Source: Prinia subflava (lineage: Eukaryota; Chordata; Aves; Passeriformes; Cisticolidae). Taken from it: a stretch of 64,000 nucleotides of DNA. Within the stretch, counting starts at the first letter, position 1. Each line of letters begins with the position of its first letter. Below the pieces are notes generated by a model. The model did not search any database and was not told where the DNA came from. It saw only the letters and a program-made list of their open reading frames with translations. Of this stretch, positions 28,473-38,818 are shown piece after piece. The DNA is taken from contig NC_086251.1 in NCBI RefSeq assembly GCF_021018805.1, forward strand, positions 38,448,767 to 38,512,766, given 5' to 3'. The position numbers and the translations under genes are program-made.

Positions 28473-31400
28473 TTCTTTGCAAAACAGAAAAAAACCCTGT
28501 CTATTTTGAATCATTCTACTTGTTCTTAAATGTAAAGCAGAAAACCTGGAGATATTGAGACTTGTTCCCAGGATGCTGCAGTGCAACTGTGCTCACATCT
28601 TTCACAAACACACACGTCTTCAGAAGAAATGTCTGTGGACCTACTTGTGGCATGGAGCTGCCATGTGCTCTACTGAGATGCTCTAATTTTGTACAGTGCA
28701 TGGATGCAGCTCAGTCCTCAGCCTTCTTCCCCTCAGTACAGCTGTTTTTAGGGAGAGGCTTCCCAGGGCACCATGGCTAGGTAGGTTTGCTTGGTCATGC
28801 CACCGTGTGCCTGCAACTGCTCATGAAAGGAACCCAATTGCCAAGTAACTGGCACGGTTTCCTTTTTCTGCTTTGCATCGACTTCTCTGAAAAAGGAAAC
28901 AGAATTATCAGTTCCTTACTTTACAAGTCCCTCAGATACAGGAGTGTCTCGTGGAGGGAAGTGGGTGATCAGATCACCTTGGCAGTCCAGCTGTGTGGGG
29001 AAGAGAAACTGGCTTTTTGTGTCATCACCCAGGGCAGAAGGGCAGACACCCTGGAGTCCTGGCCTTCCCTGGACCTGCTCACCTCCCTTCCTCTGGGACA
29101 GAGTCAGAGCAGAGGATGCTGTGGGCAAACCTTAAGCATTTCTGCATGAAAAGTGCTACAGCTGGGCTAGGCTGTGAAGGACTTTATCTGCTCTTGTTGG
29201 TGGGTCTCACCTAGCTTTTCCATCCTGGTGGCACTGCTGTCTTCCTGCCATTTCAGTTGCTGAGCGTGCCCTTGTTCTGTTTGATCACCTGTTTGAACCT
29301 GGCTGACTGCAGCTGATGCCTGCCAGCCTCCTGCATGGCCATAGGGCTCACCCTGTTTCCTCCTCATTATTTCAGTTTCCATAGGTTTGAGTGCTGTCCT
29401 GCAAGAGTGGGTATCAGGCAGGAGACAGGGCAGTTTGAGAGCTATCCCGTACCTCAGTGGGGTAGTCCAGCAGCCCAGCGCCAGGGGTTTCAGCTTGCTA
29501 CTGCCAGGGGACAAGGCTGCAGGAGCATTAACAGGTCTGGGGTGGATGGACAGATGGAAGATGCTGGGGGGTCTAGTAGTATTTTTTTATACTCAGCAGC
29601 CTAGTTCATAGATTGTTAGAGAGGAGGTGGAGATCTAGTGTGCTCAAGAGTGAGGGGGATTTGAATCCCCCACCTTGGGAGTGTTTTCCCCAAGCTAGGC
29701 TTGGCACAGCCTGGGGTAAGGAGCCTCCATGTAGATTGGGGGAGGGCTTGTTTGTTTGTTTGCTAGGGCAAAACATCTCAGAGAAGGTGCTGCCAGGGGT
29801 CAGATCTAAGTTTTTGGAAGAAATCCAGAAACATCAGCCCTGACGCACGCTGGAATGGAAACCCATCCACTTAGAAAAAATGGAAATAAAAGGATGGTTT
29901 CATTGAGGCTGGGCAGCCATCCTGACTGACTTTCAGAGCTCCTCAGCTCAGTATGCATGCCGAGCTTTGACTGAGACTGGTGTGCCCTTTTCTGATGCAG
30001 AGAGGAAAAACACCGCACGGCTCCTCCCACACTGCGGGAGCAAACAGCCCGGCCCGGTTCTCTTTTCCCACTGCTCCGTGCTCCTCGGGGGGACTGCCTC
30101 TCACTTGACCCCTGGGCACTCCCCAGTGAGAACAAAGTGTCCCTGAAGCAGAGCAGCAGTACTCAGAGTCCTCTGTAAGGCCTTGGGAAACTCCCTCTCC
30201 TTCAAGCTACTGAAATCCAGGAATAATAATTAACCAAGTTAAGTGTTGCACTGTAATTGTAGCTGTGTGCCCTTCAAGGCGTGCAGGCATGTTAAAAATA
30301 TTTGTGTTTTAAGGCTCTTTCTTGAACCATACATTTGCTCACATTGTGCTTTCAGCTGGAGATGAAAAACTTACCTTGAAAGATGCACAGGAAAATTAAT
30401 ATGAACTAGCTAAAACTGTGAATGGGAAAAGAATTTCAATTAAAGGGGTGCAGGCTCATTCCTTCGGAGCAAGGAAGTCCCTCTGGCTGGTGGTGGCCAG
30501 GTAAGAAGAGGCTGCACTCCTGCAGCTGGAGAGCAATGGAGCCTGGTGCCGTGGTTCATGGCTGCTGTAACAGGGTAAAACTGCAGACAGCAGTGAGCGG
30601 GGAAAATCCCTGCTCCCTTCTGGCAGGACTGGAAAGTCCTGTTTGGAAAATTGGATGAGAAGGCAGTCCTGGGAAAATCTGAGCACTGGATCATAGCAAG
30701 GGCAGGCACTCAAACCTCCAGGGCATCAGGGGGGGTTCTGTTTCAGCCTCTCTGGACTTCAGCTTCTTGGACTGTGACCTGATAAATGTGCCAGCAATTA
30801 AAGGAAAACTTTTGTTCCTGTTAGTGCTTCAGAGAAGGGACAAGGAGGTGAGAGCTTCCAGAGCTGCCAGACAGCTGCTGGAGAAGGGGAGAGGCTGTGC
30901 AGCAGCTGTCCAGGCCACGTGTGCTGTCTGGGCTGGCACGAGGGGATAGGACTTTCCTGTTCCCTCATCCCTCGGGATACTGCACACTTCTCACTCTTCA
31001 GCAAAGAGCTGGTGCTGAGAGCACAGCAATGCTGGAAAAAGCCCTTCCTCCACCCCCCTGAAATTAGGGTAGCCATTTGTCCAGGGAGAGATTCTTCTCT
31101 GCCACCCCTGCACTCTCTTTTGCAATTCTTACTTCTAGGAACAACCAGATGCTTAATTATTTTCACAGCTCAGCTTCCACAGAAAAATATGTGCCTGGAC
31201 CAGAGTCCACCATCATTGAAGATTTCCCATTAAAACAAATCACAAATGATACTTGTCCTCTCCCTGGAGATCACAGTGTCTTTCCTTGGGTTTTTTTTCT
31301 AGTTTCACCTTTTCCTTTACTCACTCAACCATCTTGCTCATGCAAATCTGAACTGAAGCTGTGGGGCAAGGTCAGCAGCAGTGAAGGGCCACTCTTTGGG

Positions 31401-34400
31401 ACAGGTTAAGAGCCTTGGTGGCCTCACTGTCCTCTGGTGCATCAAGTCCTTGCCAGGAGGGCAGGTAGATGTGTCAACCACATGGTTGGTAAACACTGTT
31501 GGCTCTGCCTTGATCTGTAGTTCTTGGTGTGTAAAACGCTAAGCAGTCAATAGGGACCCCTTCCTAAATGCAGAAGGCTGAAGGAGAAGGCAGTAAGGCT
31601 AAGGCCTCTGAGTAACACCTCTCTCTGTTTGGGGAGCAGAGACACCCACATCTCTGTGTCAACCAGCTCCCAGAGCCCAAGCTGTGTGCAAGGAGTGTGC
31701 CTCACCATTAACCTGAGAGCAGCAGAACAAGCAGGGTCTGCTCATGACTGCAGACTCAGGCTGGTGCTGGAGACAGTGGGAGCACAAAGCCTCCCTGTGC
31801 ATGTCCCTAGGTGCAAGGTTGCCTTTTGCCCTTGCTTCTTACACTTTCCAAAGCTGCAGGGAATGGAAGAAAAGGGCTCTGAATTACTGGGGGAAAAATC
31901 AGGTCTTGGACTCTGCTATCCAATGTCGTCACCCTGAAAGCCTGTATTTTATCTATCACCACTGTAAAGTTCTTGAGAAGTCCAGGGCTGATGCTGAGAA
32001 AGTGGAAAGGCACTGAAGGAGGCATCTTGGTTGTGGTTTGGGTGAGAAAGGCCTACAGTGAGAAAGAATGCAAGGAGGAAGAGGAGGGTGTGGGAGGAAA
32101 TGAGGAGTTTTGTTCCTTGTGTGGAATATAAGGAAGTATGGGAATAACCCTGTGGGATTATCAAAGAGATTTACAAGAATGGGCAGCAGGGAAAGGCTGA
32201 AAACCAAAAGGTAACCTCATGCTGTGTAATGTAATGATGGGTGAATGAGCTGTTTGCAGGTGAAAAGGGGGGAGGTGGCATTCAGAAGGGGAGGAAGGGG
32301 AAAAAGAACAGGCAGAGGCAGATACGAGTGCCAAAGGCAATAAAAGCAGAGGACGCAGGCATGGCACGGGCTGAGGAAAATGAGGAGGCTAATGGAGACA
32401 GGGCCAGTTAGGAAACTAAATCTGAACTTCATGGGCTCTCTGTCTGCAGCAGTATGTTCTTGAAGCTTGCAGAGCCACACAGGGTATGTGGAAAAGATGC
32501 TGGGACAGAATTTTGAACCCTGGACCAGTGTGGGGAGGCATTTGCAGTAGAAGCAAGAACAAGCTAGTGTGCTCTGCAAATAGCAGCCCTGCTGTCTGAA
32601 CAAGGAAAAAGAGATGCTGGAAGAATAAATGCATGAGGAGTTCTTGCTCTATATCCTACATATGGGACCACGACACACATCTGCCAGAAAGCCAAGACAG
32701 CATGAAGGCAGCTCATCACCAAAACCACTCTCAGATCTTTCTAAAGGCATAGGTGTGGACAGGGCAGAGACAGGGTGCACATGCAGCAGTTAAAGGGCAC
32801 AAATTCAGAACTGGGGTTGCCAGGGGGCTACCCTACAGTGGACAATCTTCCCATATCATCAAGTGAACTGGAAAAACTCTCCAATGAGTAATCCTGCATT
32901 AGCAATGCACAAACACACAACATGTCCCAACCTATTTTGCCAACAAACACATTCACACATTAATCTCTGTGCTACTTGCTTTACCCATGGTTCCTCCTCA
33001 TATGGTACATGGTTACTTTTGCACAACGGGTGGAGGCAAACAGTAGCAAAACCAGCATGTGGCATTTTGGCAAGTATTTGTTTAGCTGCAAAACTTCCTC
33101 GTACAGTAAAACGTTTGCTTAATTTATTAAGTCATTGCAGAATTCTTGTAAGATTATAGCAGTGCCTTTCTAGATACTCTTTATCTAGATATTGCAATGG
33201 GCAGCAGAGAATGTACCACTGCCTCTGAAACTATTCAGTCAGCCTGGTACTACTGATAACTGCATTTTTCTCCATCCCTCTGGCCTTCAAATGAGAAGTA
33301 TTTGCCTTCAGATGGTATCTGTTTAAATACCTGCATACCTGGTCCAGCCATGCACCCAAGGACTTTTAGACCACTGATAGCTGGAAATAGAAATGGCGGT
33401 GCTCTACTTGCTACATTTCAGCTTCCCCTTGCAAAACAGGAGTTGGAAATGCTGTCAAGGCCCTGCAGAGGCATTCACCACCTATAGCTATACAAAAAAG
33501 TTTTGGCAGATTCCTATCCAGCCCCACACCTGGAAACTGCAGGTTTGCAATGCAGATGTGGCCGTGTCTGCCAGAAGGAAGTTTCAGTGCATATACCTGG
33601 GTTATGCTGGAGCAATGAGAGTGGAAGGGAAATAAAAATGACTCAGATTGACAATTTTATACAATCCTTTCCACAGTGGCTTTTGGCTCTCATGCAAATG
33701 AGGAAGCACACAGCCAGCTGTAATGTTCTTCCTCATACCAGCCCACCCTCCTTCGAGCAGGTTGTGTGTCAGGAATCCTTTGGGAAGAGTAGGACAGAAA
33801 AAGGAATGGGTGTCCCTGTGCAACCTGGGGCCACAGCATTCTCCAGCAGCCTGAGCTGGGCCAGGTGCCAGCAGCATTGAATTCCCCTGGCCAGCTCTTG
33901 GCAGAGCTCTGTCATCCTGCATCAGCAGTTTTGCTGCTCCCTGTTTCCATCCAGGGGGTACGGCACAAACAGGGCATGGTCACCTCTTACACAACCCGTC
34001 CTTTACACAGACACACAACAGGCTAAAAAGTCTGTCACTGAAAGTACTCCGGTATTGTGATGCACTGCCAGCAGATAACGAGGCAGAGCAGAGGATTTGG
34101 GTGAAGTGATTCTGTCTGCCTGAATGCTGGAGAGAAACTTGAGGAATAACTGAAGCAGTTAAAGCCACATCCTTCACTGCTTTGAACTAGACGAGAGCTG
34201 TAGCTCCTGCAGTGGGGATGTGGGGGTGCCCCACCTGAATTTCAGGGATGCAAGGCAACAGCACGTTCCCAGGATGCGTTCCCTCTTCCCACATGTTCCC
34301 TCTTTCCACGGAAATCCCCTTTGGAAATTCCAGAGGGGTCAGAGTTCAGAATGAAGCTGGGCCAGGCAATAAACGAGAGGTGAACAGACACAGTGCTGTG

Positions 34401-34794
34401 CTGCAAACCTCCAGCCTCCCCCGGCAGGAGTTGCAAAGTATTCGAGCTGGAACAAAAGGTGCCATCGGGGCAGGTGGGTGGGTGCTGCCAAAACCAGCTT
34501 AAAACCCCCTCTCTAGTGGGCTGGCAGCCTGGTGCTGGAGGAGGGGAATCCCAGCCCCACGCTGCCTGCTGCAGCGGGTGCAGGAAACAACACCTACGTC
34601 TGCTTCCAAAATTAGCTGCAGCAGAGGGGGCGAGAGCTACAAGCTACTTAGATGTCTTTCACTGCTGAGGTGAATAACCTAAAACCCTTGTGAATGTGAC
34701 CCCAATGGGCTACTAGGTGTTAAAGGTTTCTTAAAAAGCAAACCAGGCAGATTCCCACAATCTCAGGGACGTGGGCAACGAACTGTTTCACAGA
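28473..34794. other. Intergenic DNA between CR1 copy and NFKBIA 3' end
   Basis: No exon, RNA gene or named repeat was recognised. Scattered open frames on both strands are short and unlike known proteins. A kappaB-like GGAAATCCCC is at 34310-34319. Confidence 0.6.
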
Positions 34795-35464
34795 CTAGGT
34801 ACGGCAATCCGATTTTTTTTAATAAATACATATCTCACATGTACCAAAATAATTATAAACAAAAAATGTACAGTATTTACACAATATACAGTTGCTAAAA
34901 AGTGTAGCAATTATGACACACACAGTGTGAAACACACTTTTCCAATGCCCACAGTTAACATTATTGCTACTTTTGCCTAAGAGTCAAGAGGCCATCAGTC
35001 CCTTGCTCTGACTCCTCCACCTGGTCAGGCAGAAAGGACAGGGACTGCCACCAGCCCAGCGTGAATGAACGCAGAGTCTCTGGGAAGGGGTGCTGGCCTG
35101 ACTCCACCTTGCCATGAATGGACACTTGTTCCCTGTAGTACTTGATGCCACAAGAAAGCTCCCTGTAACGAGCAGGCTGGATGTGTAGTCTGTTACCTTC
35201 ACAGGGCTGAGAAGATTGGCTGTGTGGCTCTTTATCAGGCGGTGTAAATAATCAGATTTATACTGATGTTACACATCCCACTCCTGTATTTAAACACAAG
35301 GGAGATCCTGGAACTGTCTTGTTACAATTATGTGCTCCTTCTCCTTGCTAGGCAGTGTACTATTTCCCTCCTCTTTCTTTCTCTCCACATTGTGACTTTC
35401 TTTTTAGATGAAGAAAGTCAGTCTTTTTCTATACATTTGTATACAGTCACTTCTTTTCACGGCT
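34795..35464 (-). terminator. NFKBIA: NFKBIA 3' UTR with ATTAAA poly(A) signal
   Basis: On the - strand the UTR runs about 660 nt after the stop and ends in an AT-rich segment with ATTTA-type motifs (TATTTATTAAA at about 34818-34828). The ATTAAA variant signal is at 34823-34818. ATTTA elements fit the short-lived mRNA expected for this immediate-early gene. The exact cleavage point is inferred. Confidence 0.7.
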
Positions 35465-35512
35465 TTAAAATGCCAGCTGTCGTCCTCCAATAAGGCAGTC
35501 ATCGTACATAAG
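35465..35512 (-). CDS. NFKBIA: NFKBIA exon 6 (last 15 residues and stop)
   Basis: After a T-rich tract and TTGCAG the exon encodes [15 protein letters not shown] and TAA (35467-35465). This short terminal exon is easy to miss; it completes the conserved C terminus. Confidence 0.95.
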   Translation of the reverse strand, partial: LMYDDCLIGGRQLAF

Positions 35513-38311
35513 CTGCAAGAAAAAAAAAAACAAAATGCTGTTAATGCAAAAATCTTACTTAAAGTATCATATCCACTCTGGGATAACCGCCAAATTCTAC
35601 ATGCCCGGACTTCAGCAGTGTATAAAATTTCTACACCAAAATGGTTACACATATGCCATTTAATGCAGCACTCAGAAAGTTAGAAAAACAAATCCTAAGG
35701 AGGAGAAAAGTACCCAGTAACTTGAATTTTCTCTCATGAGGTTCTGTGTCAGCCACAGAACCATGCTGCATCAAGTTAACCTCCATTCCCTCACGTTATT
35801 TTTTCACATTTTATTCTTATTCTGTTTACATGCTTGCCCCATCTGCCATTTTGCTGATAGCATAATCTTTGGTATCTGTTACACAGCAAGAGCTTACTGC
35901 GGCATCCTATCAGAGTGACACCAAAAATACCCTGCACAGAACAGGATTTTCCCTTTCTCTTGTAAAAATGAAAACAGCAACTTACTTCGTCCTCTGTGCA
36001 CTCAGGCTCCGATTCACTGCTCTCTTCATCCTCACTTTCTGGCAACATCTGTAGCTCAGCTGTGGTCAGCTGCTTCAGCTGTTCCTGTATGCTTGAGTTG
36101 TCTCTTCCCCAGGTGAGTTGATAGGGGGAATAGCCCTGATAGGTCACTTTGTTCACGTCTGCCCCATGTTTCACCAAAAGCGACACTAGGTCTGAATTCT
36201 GCAGATCAACTGCCAAATGTAGTGCTGTTCTGCCATTGCATGGCTCCTGTGTGAAAACAGCACAAGGTTTGGCACGTTAGGAGGCAGAGCCATTGTCAGA
36301 TCCGTTGATTCTTAAAAACTACAGAGCCCCACTCAGTTAAATTCATGGCACACGTTACATACCTGTGCATTTACATCTGCTCCCAAGGACAGCAGATACT
36401 CAACAATAGCCAGGTATCCCTGAATAGATGCTAAATGAAGACATGTATGTCCTGAAAGACACAAACAAAGTGAAAACTTGAGTAAGTCTAACTCAATGCT
36501 TCATTATTACTTAAAAGTTAAGATGACAGGCCAGGATGGTATCTAAATTTGCAATTCATTCATGGCAAAAGGGTGTTTTCCAGAAGAGCCTTCCAGCTTC
36601 CAGTATGAATAAAAACTTTTGAAAAGCTTTCTTGGAGGTCTTATTCCAGTGTTTGAGTGCAACTCATTACAAACAATAAAAGGAGGAGCAGGGCAAAAGC
36701 ACTCACTAAAAAGGCAAAGTTGAAAGCCACGAGAGACCATAATCAACAGTGGGAAGGCCTACAAGACAGTGCCATTTCAAAAAGTCAGACACTGCTGTAG
36801 GCTTTGGGCTCCTCAGCTCTCACATGGGACACAATAATCCTTCTCTGCCTCTCCAGAGATCCTCTGAGATCCACAGGAGGCTGCCCGTGCCCTCAGCGCA
36901 GCACAGCAGGACGCGGTGCTCAGGAGTGTGGCCGTACCGTTGTAGTTGGCTGCCTGCAGGACAGCGAGCAGGTGGTGTGGCTGGCAGTGCTGCGTGAGCA
37001 CGCTGACGCTCCGCAGGGAGCCCTGCTGGCAGGCAATGTGCAGGGGGGTGTTTCCTCGGAAGTCCCTGATCTCCAGGTCGCATCCGGCCTTCAGAAGATG
37101 CTCAGCAATTTCAGGCTGATCAGTTATCACTGCCAGGTGAAGAGGAGTCTGCAAGCATAAGAGCAAAAGCAGACTCTAAGTTACAATAATAACTTGGAGG
37201 CAACATCTAGACAAGCAAGGCCTTTTGTTCACTTTGTGATTTGTGCCAACAAATAAAAGCATGAAAGCACGCTCCATAAACTCAGTTCTTTATGCTTCCC
37301 CAGTTGTTGTATAGTTGCCCATTCATCTGGAAGTGATGAACTCTGGGCTCTCTGGATAAACCAACAGTCAGTTGGTATGAAGGGTATCATTAACGTCTCC
37401 ATAAAGAAGGATGCAACTCATGGCATCATATTTGAAAAATGTGGGCGTTAAATGCCACTCTCTCAGGGGAGAGGAAGCATTGTACCAACACCGGCTGGAG
37501 CCAGCTGGGGACTTTCCTGAACGTACGCTTTGATTCCACTGATTCCATCAATTAAAACAAAAAAAAATTAAAGGGACTTTTTGGGGGGAATTCCCCAGAG
37601 GGAGTGTGTGGGTGTGGCAGGAGCTGATCCGGATTTGGGGTTATCGAGGTGAAAGTACCTGGCTGAGGTTGTTCTGGAAGTTTAGGAAAGCCCGGTCACC
37701 GGCTGCCTGCTGGATCACCTCCAGGCTCAGGCCTTTTTCCTCGTGAATAATGGCCAAATGGAGAAAACTGCAGGGGGGAAGAAAGGAATGATTACGCCAC
37801 CCGCGTTAACCCCGCCGACGCCACGCTCAGCCCCGCGGCCGGGCCGGGCCGGGTCACGCGCGGGTGTCGCAAGCCGGGGCTTTCGGCGCGCCCGGGGCTT
37901 TCCGCGGCCGCGGGAGCCGCCTCTCCCTGGCGCCGCTCCAGGGACTTTCCGCACCCCCTCCCTTCCCTCCCGGCGCGGCCCAGCCCGGCGCCGCCCCGCC
38001 GCCAAGCACATCCTGTCCCGGACTGGTCGCGCCGAGGTCCCCACCGTGTCCGAGCCACCCCTAACCCCGTCCTCGACCTCCACTTACGTGTCCCCGTCCT
38101 CCGTCAGCTGCTGTGCCCAGGCGGGCGGCTCCCGGGGCTGCAGCCGTATGTCCTCCAGCTCTTTCACCAGCTGCCGGTACTCCTCCTCCTTCATGGAGTC
38201 CAGGCCGCTGTCGTGGCGGTCGTCGAGCGGGAAGGCGCCCTGACGCTCCTTCTTGGGGTGCTCGTAGCCGTCCATGGCGGGCGGCTCGGCGGCGCGGTGA
38301 GCGGCGATCAT
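35465..38311 (-). CDS. NFKBIA: NFKBIA, NF-kappa-B inhibitor alpha (IkappaB-alpha), six exons, 313 aa
   Basis: The exons on the - strand are 38088-38311, 37659-37767, 36938-37148, 36363-36451, 35986-36246 and 35465-35512. They total 942 nt with consistent phases and GT/AG borders, giving 313 aa. The protein masks the nuclear localisation signal of RelA/c-Rel dimers and holds them in the cytoplasm. The N-terminal degron DSGLDS (Ser35, Ser39) follows the ubiquitin-acceptor pair Lys20-Lys21, equivalent to human Ser32/36 and Lys21/22. A leucine-rich export-like segment ([10 protein letters not shown], about 48-57) comes next. Six ankyrin repeats span about 75-280, and an acidic PEST tail ([14 protein letters not shown]) precedes the end QLAF. 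The length is close to the chicken (about 318) and human (317) proteins. Met1 is chosen because it aligns with the family start and lies just after the promoter. Regulation is by NF-kappaB itself through nearby kappaB sites. Confidence 0.97.
35513..35985 (-). other. NFKBIA intron 5
   Basis: The intron is bounded by GTAAGT and a T-rich TTGCAG. The exon-5 frame stays open about 64 codons into it. Confidence 0.9.
35986..36246 (-). CDS. NFKBIA: NFKBIA exon 5 (ankyrin repeats 5-6 and PEST region)
   Basis: The acceptor is CACACAG. The exon encodes [40 protein letters not shown] and the acidic [14 protein letters not shown] tract that gives basal turnover and casein-kinase-II sites in the family. 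It ends CTEDE before the donor GTAAGT at 35985. The Cys in PECTEDE is a small difference from the chicken protein as I remember it (Phe). Confidence 0.96.
36363..36451 (-). CDS. NFKBIA: NFKBIA exon 4 (ankyrin repeat 4)
   Basis: The acceptor is CTTTCAG. The 89-nt exon encodes (G)[19 protein letters not shown] then [10 protein letters not shown], one ankyrin repeat. The donor is GTATGT. Confidence 0.96.
36452..36937 (-). other. NFKBIA intron 3
   Basis: The intron is bounded by GTACGG and CTTTCAG. No further feature was seen. Confidence 0.9.
36938..37148 (-). CDS. NFKBIA: NFKBIA exon 3 (ankyrin repeats 2 and 3)
   Basis: The acceptor is CTTGCAG. The exon encodes [40 protein letters not shown] and the [17 protein letters not shown] loop region, two ankyrin repeats with the TPLH signature. 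The donor is GTACGG. It ends one base into a Gly codon. Confidence 0.96.
37507..37517 (+). promoter_or_regulatory. Canonical kappaB motif in NFKBIA intron 2
   Basis: The sequence GGGGACTTTCC is a full match to the consensus, 68 bp from the palindromic site. Confidence 0.55.
37585..37596. promoter_or_regulatory. Perfect palindromic kappaB motif in NFKBIA intron 2
   Basis: The sequence GGGGAATTCCCC is a perfect 12-bp palindrome, the type preferred by p50/p52 homodimers. Confidence 0.55.
37659..37767 (-). CDS. NFKBIA: NFKBIA exon 2 (ankyrin repeat 1)
   Basis: The acceptor is CTGCAG. The exon encodes the first ankyrin repeat, starting [18 protein letters not shown] and ending [10 protein letters not shown]. 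The donor is GTACTT. The 109-nt length completes the split Thr codon and ends in phase 0. Confidence 0.96.
37894..37903 (+). promoter_or_regulatory. kappaB-like motif in NFKBIA intron 1
   Basis: The sequence GGGGCTTTCC differs from the consensus only at the fourth/fifth positions. It is 38 bp from a canonical site. Confidence 0.4.
37941..37950 (+). promoter_or_regulatory. Canonical kappaB motif in NFKBIA intron 1
   Basis: The sequence GGGACTTTCC is identical to the classical immunoglobulin kappa enhancer-type site. It sits inside the CpG island. Confidence 0.6.
38088..38311 (-). CDS. NFKBIA: NFKBIA exon 1 coding part (residues 1-75): degron and export signal
   Basis: The start ATG is at 38311-38309 in a GCCGCCATGA context. 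The exon holds the acceptor lysines (20, 21), the DSGLDS phosphodegron, Tyr45 (human Tyr42) and the [10 protein letters not shown] segment, and ends QLTEDGD plus two bases of Thr75. The donor is GTAAGT at 38087. A second in-frame Met (Met13) has a stronger GCCATGG context. Confidence 0.96.
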
Positions 38312-38363
38312 GGCGGCGGGGCTGAGGGCGCTGCGAGTGAGCGGCGGCGGCGGCGGCGCCTGG

Positions 38364-38369
38364 CATATA
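38364..38369 (-). promoter_or_regulatory. NFKBIA: TATA-like box of NFKBIA
   Basis: On the - strand the sequence is TGTATATGCC. A start about 25-30 nt downstream (about 38335-38340) would give a 5' UTR of only about 30 nt. The proximal kappaB site to TATA spacing resembles the human NFKBIA promoter as I recall it. Confidence 0.6.
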
Positions 38370-38413
38370 CAGCGCGGCCGGGGGATTTCTGCGGGGGAGG
38401 AGCCGCGGAGGAC

Positions 38414-38423
38414 GGGAATTTCC
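38414..38423 (-). promoter_or_regulatory. NFKBIA: Proximal kappaB site of NFKBIA promoter
   Basis: The site reads GGAAATTCCC on the - strand, about 45 bp upstream of the TATA-like box. It matches the known proximal site of mammalian NFKBIA in sequence and position. A second, partial site (AGAAATCCCC at 38390-38381) lies between it and the TATA. Confidence 0.8.
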
Positions 38424-38623
38424 AGCCAGTCAAAGCCCGACCGACGGGTCTGATCCTGCTCGGCGCCGCCGGCGCTGGCAGGGAGGGCGGAGCGGCTCGG
38501 GCCGCCCAGAAGGGGCGTCGGAGGGGAGGGAAGAGGCCGGGCCGAGAGAGGACTTGGCGTTTTTCCAGGGGGGAAGTACTCGCCTCTCCGGCGTCCCCGT
38601 CGGTACTTCCCTGCCGCGCCCGG

Positions 38624-38633
38624 GGGGATTTCC
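38624..38633 (+). promoter_or_regulatory. NFKBIA: Distal kappaB site upstream of NFKBIA
   Basis: The sequence GGGGATTTCC (followed by C) fits the GGGRNWYYCC consensus. It lies about 290 bp upstream of the inferred start, a distance comparable to the distal human NFKBIA sites. Confidence 0.7.
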
Positions 38634-38818
38634 CTGCCTTGCCCTGCCCGGTCCTGGGGCTCCCGATGCCTCCTCCCCGGCGGGATCCCACTGCACTCGG
38701 GGCCCTTGCTCTGCGGGGCCCCTTGAAGGCCGGGGATCGCCTCCGTGCCGGCGCTGCTGGCCCTCACTGCGCCCCGCATCCCCCCTGACACGCTTCAGTT
38801 TCCTAAGAGGACCTGCAG

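Larger units (their letters stand above)
37149..37658 (-). other. NFKBIA intron 2
   Basis: The intron is bounded by GTACTT and TTGCAG. It contains two strong kappaB motifs, listed separately. Confidence 0.9.
37795..38790 (-). promoter_or_regulatory. NFKBIA: NFKBIA CpG-island promoter
   Basis: About 1 kb is very GC- and CpG-rich against an AT-rich background. It covers intron 1, exon 1 and the upstream region. The short 5' UTR carries a (GCC)n run at 38341-38360. Confidence 0.85.
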
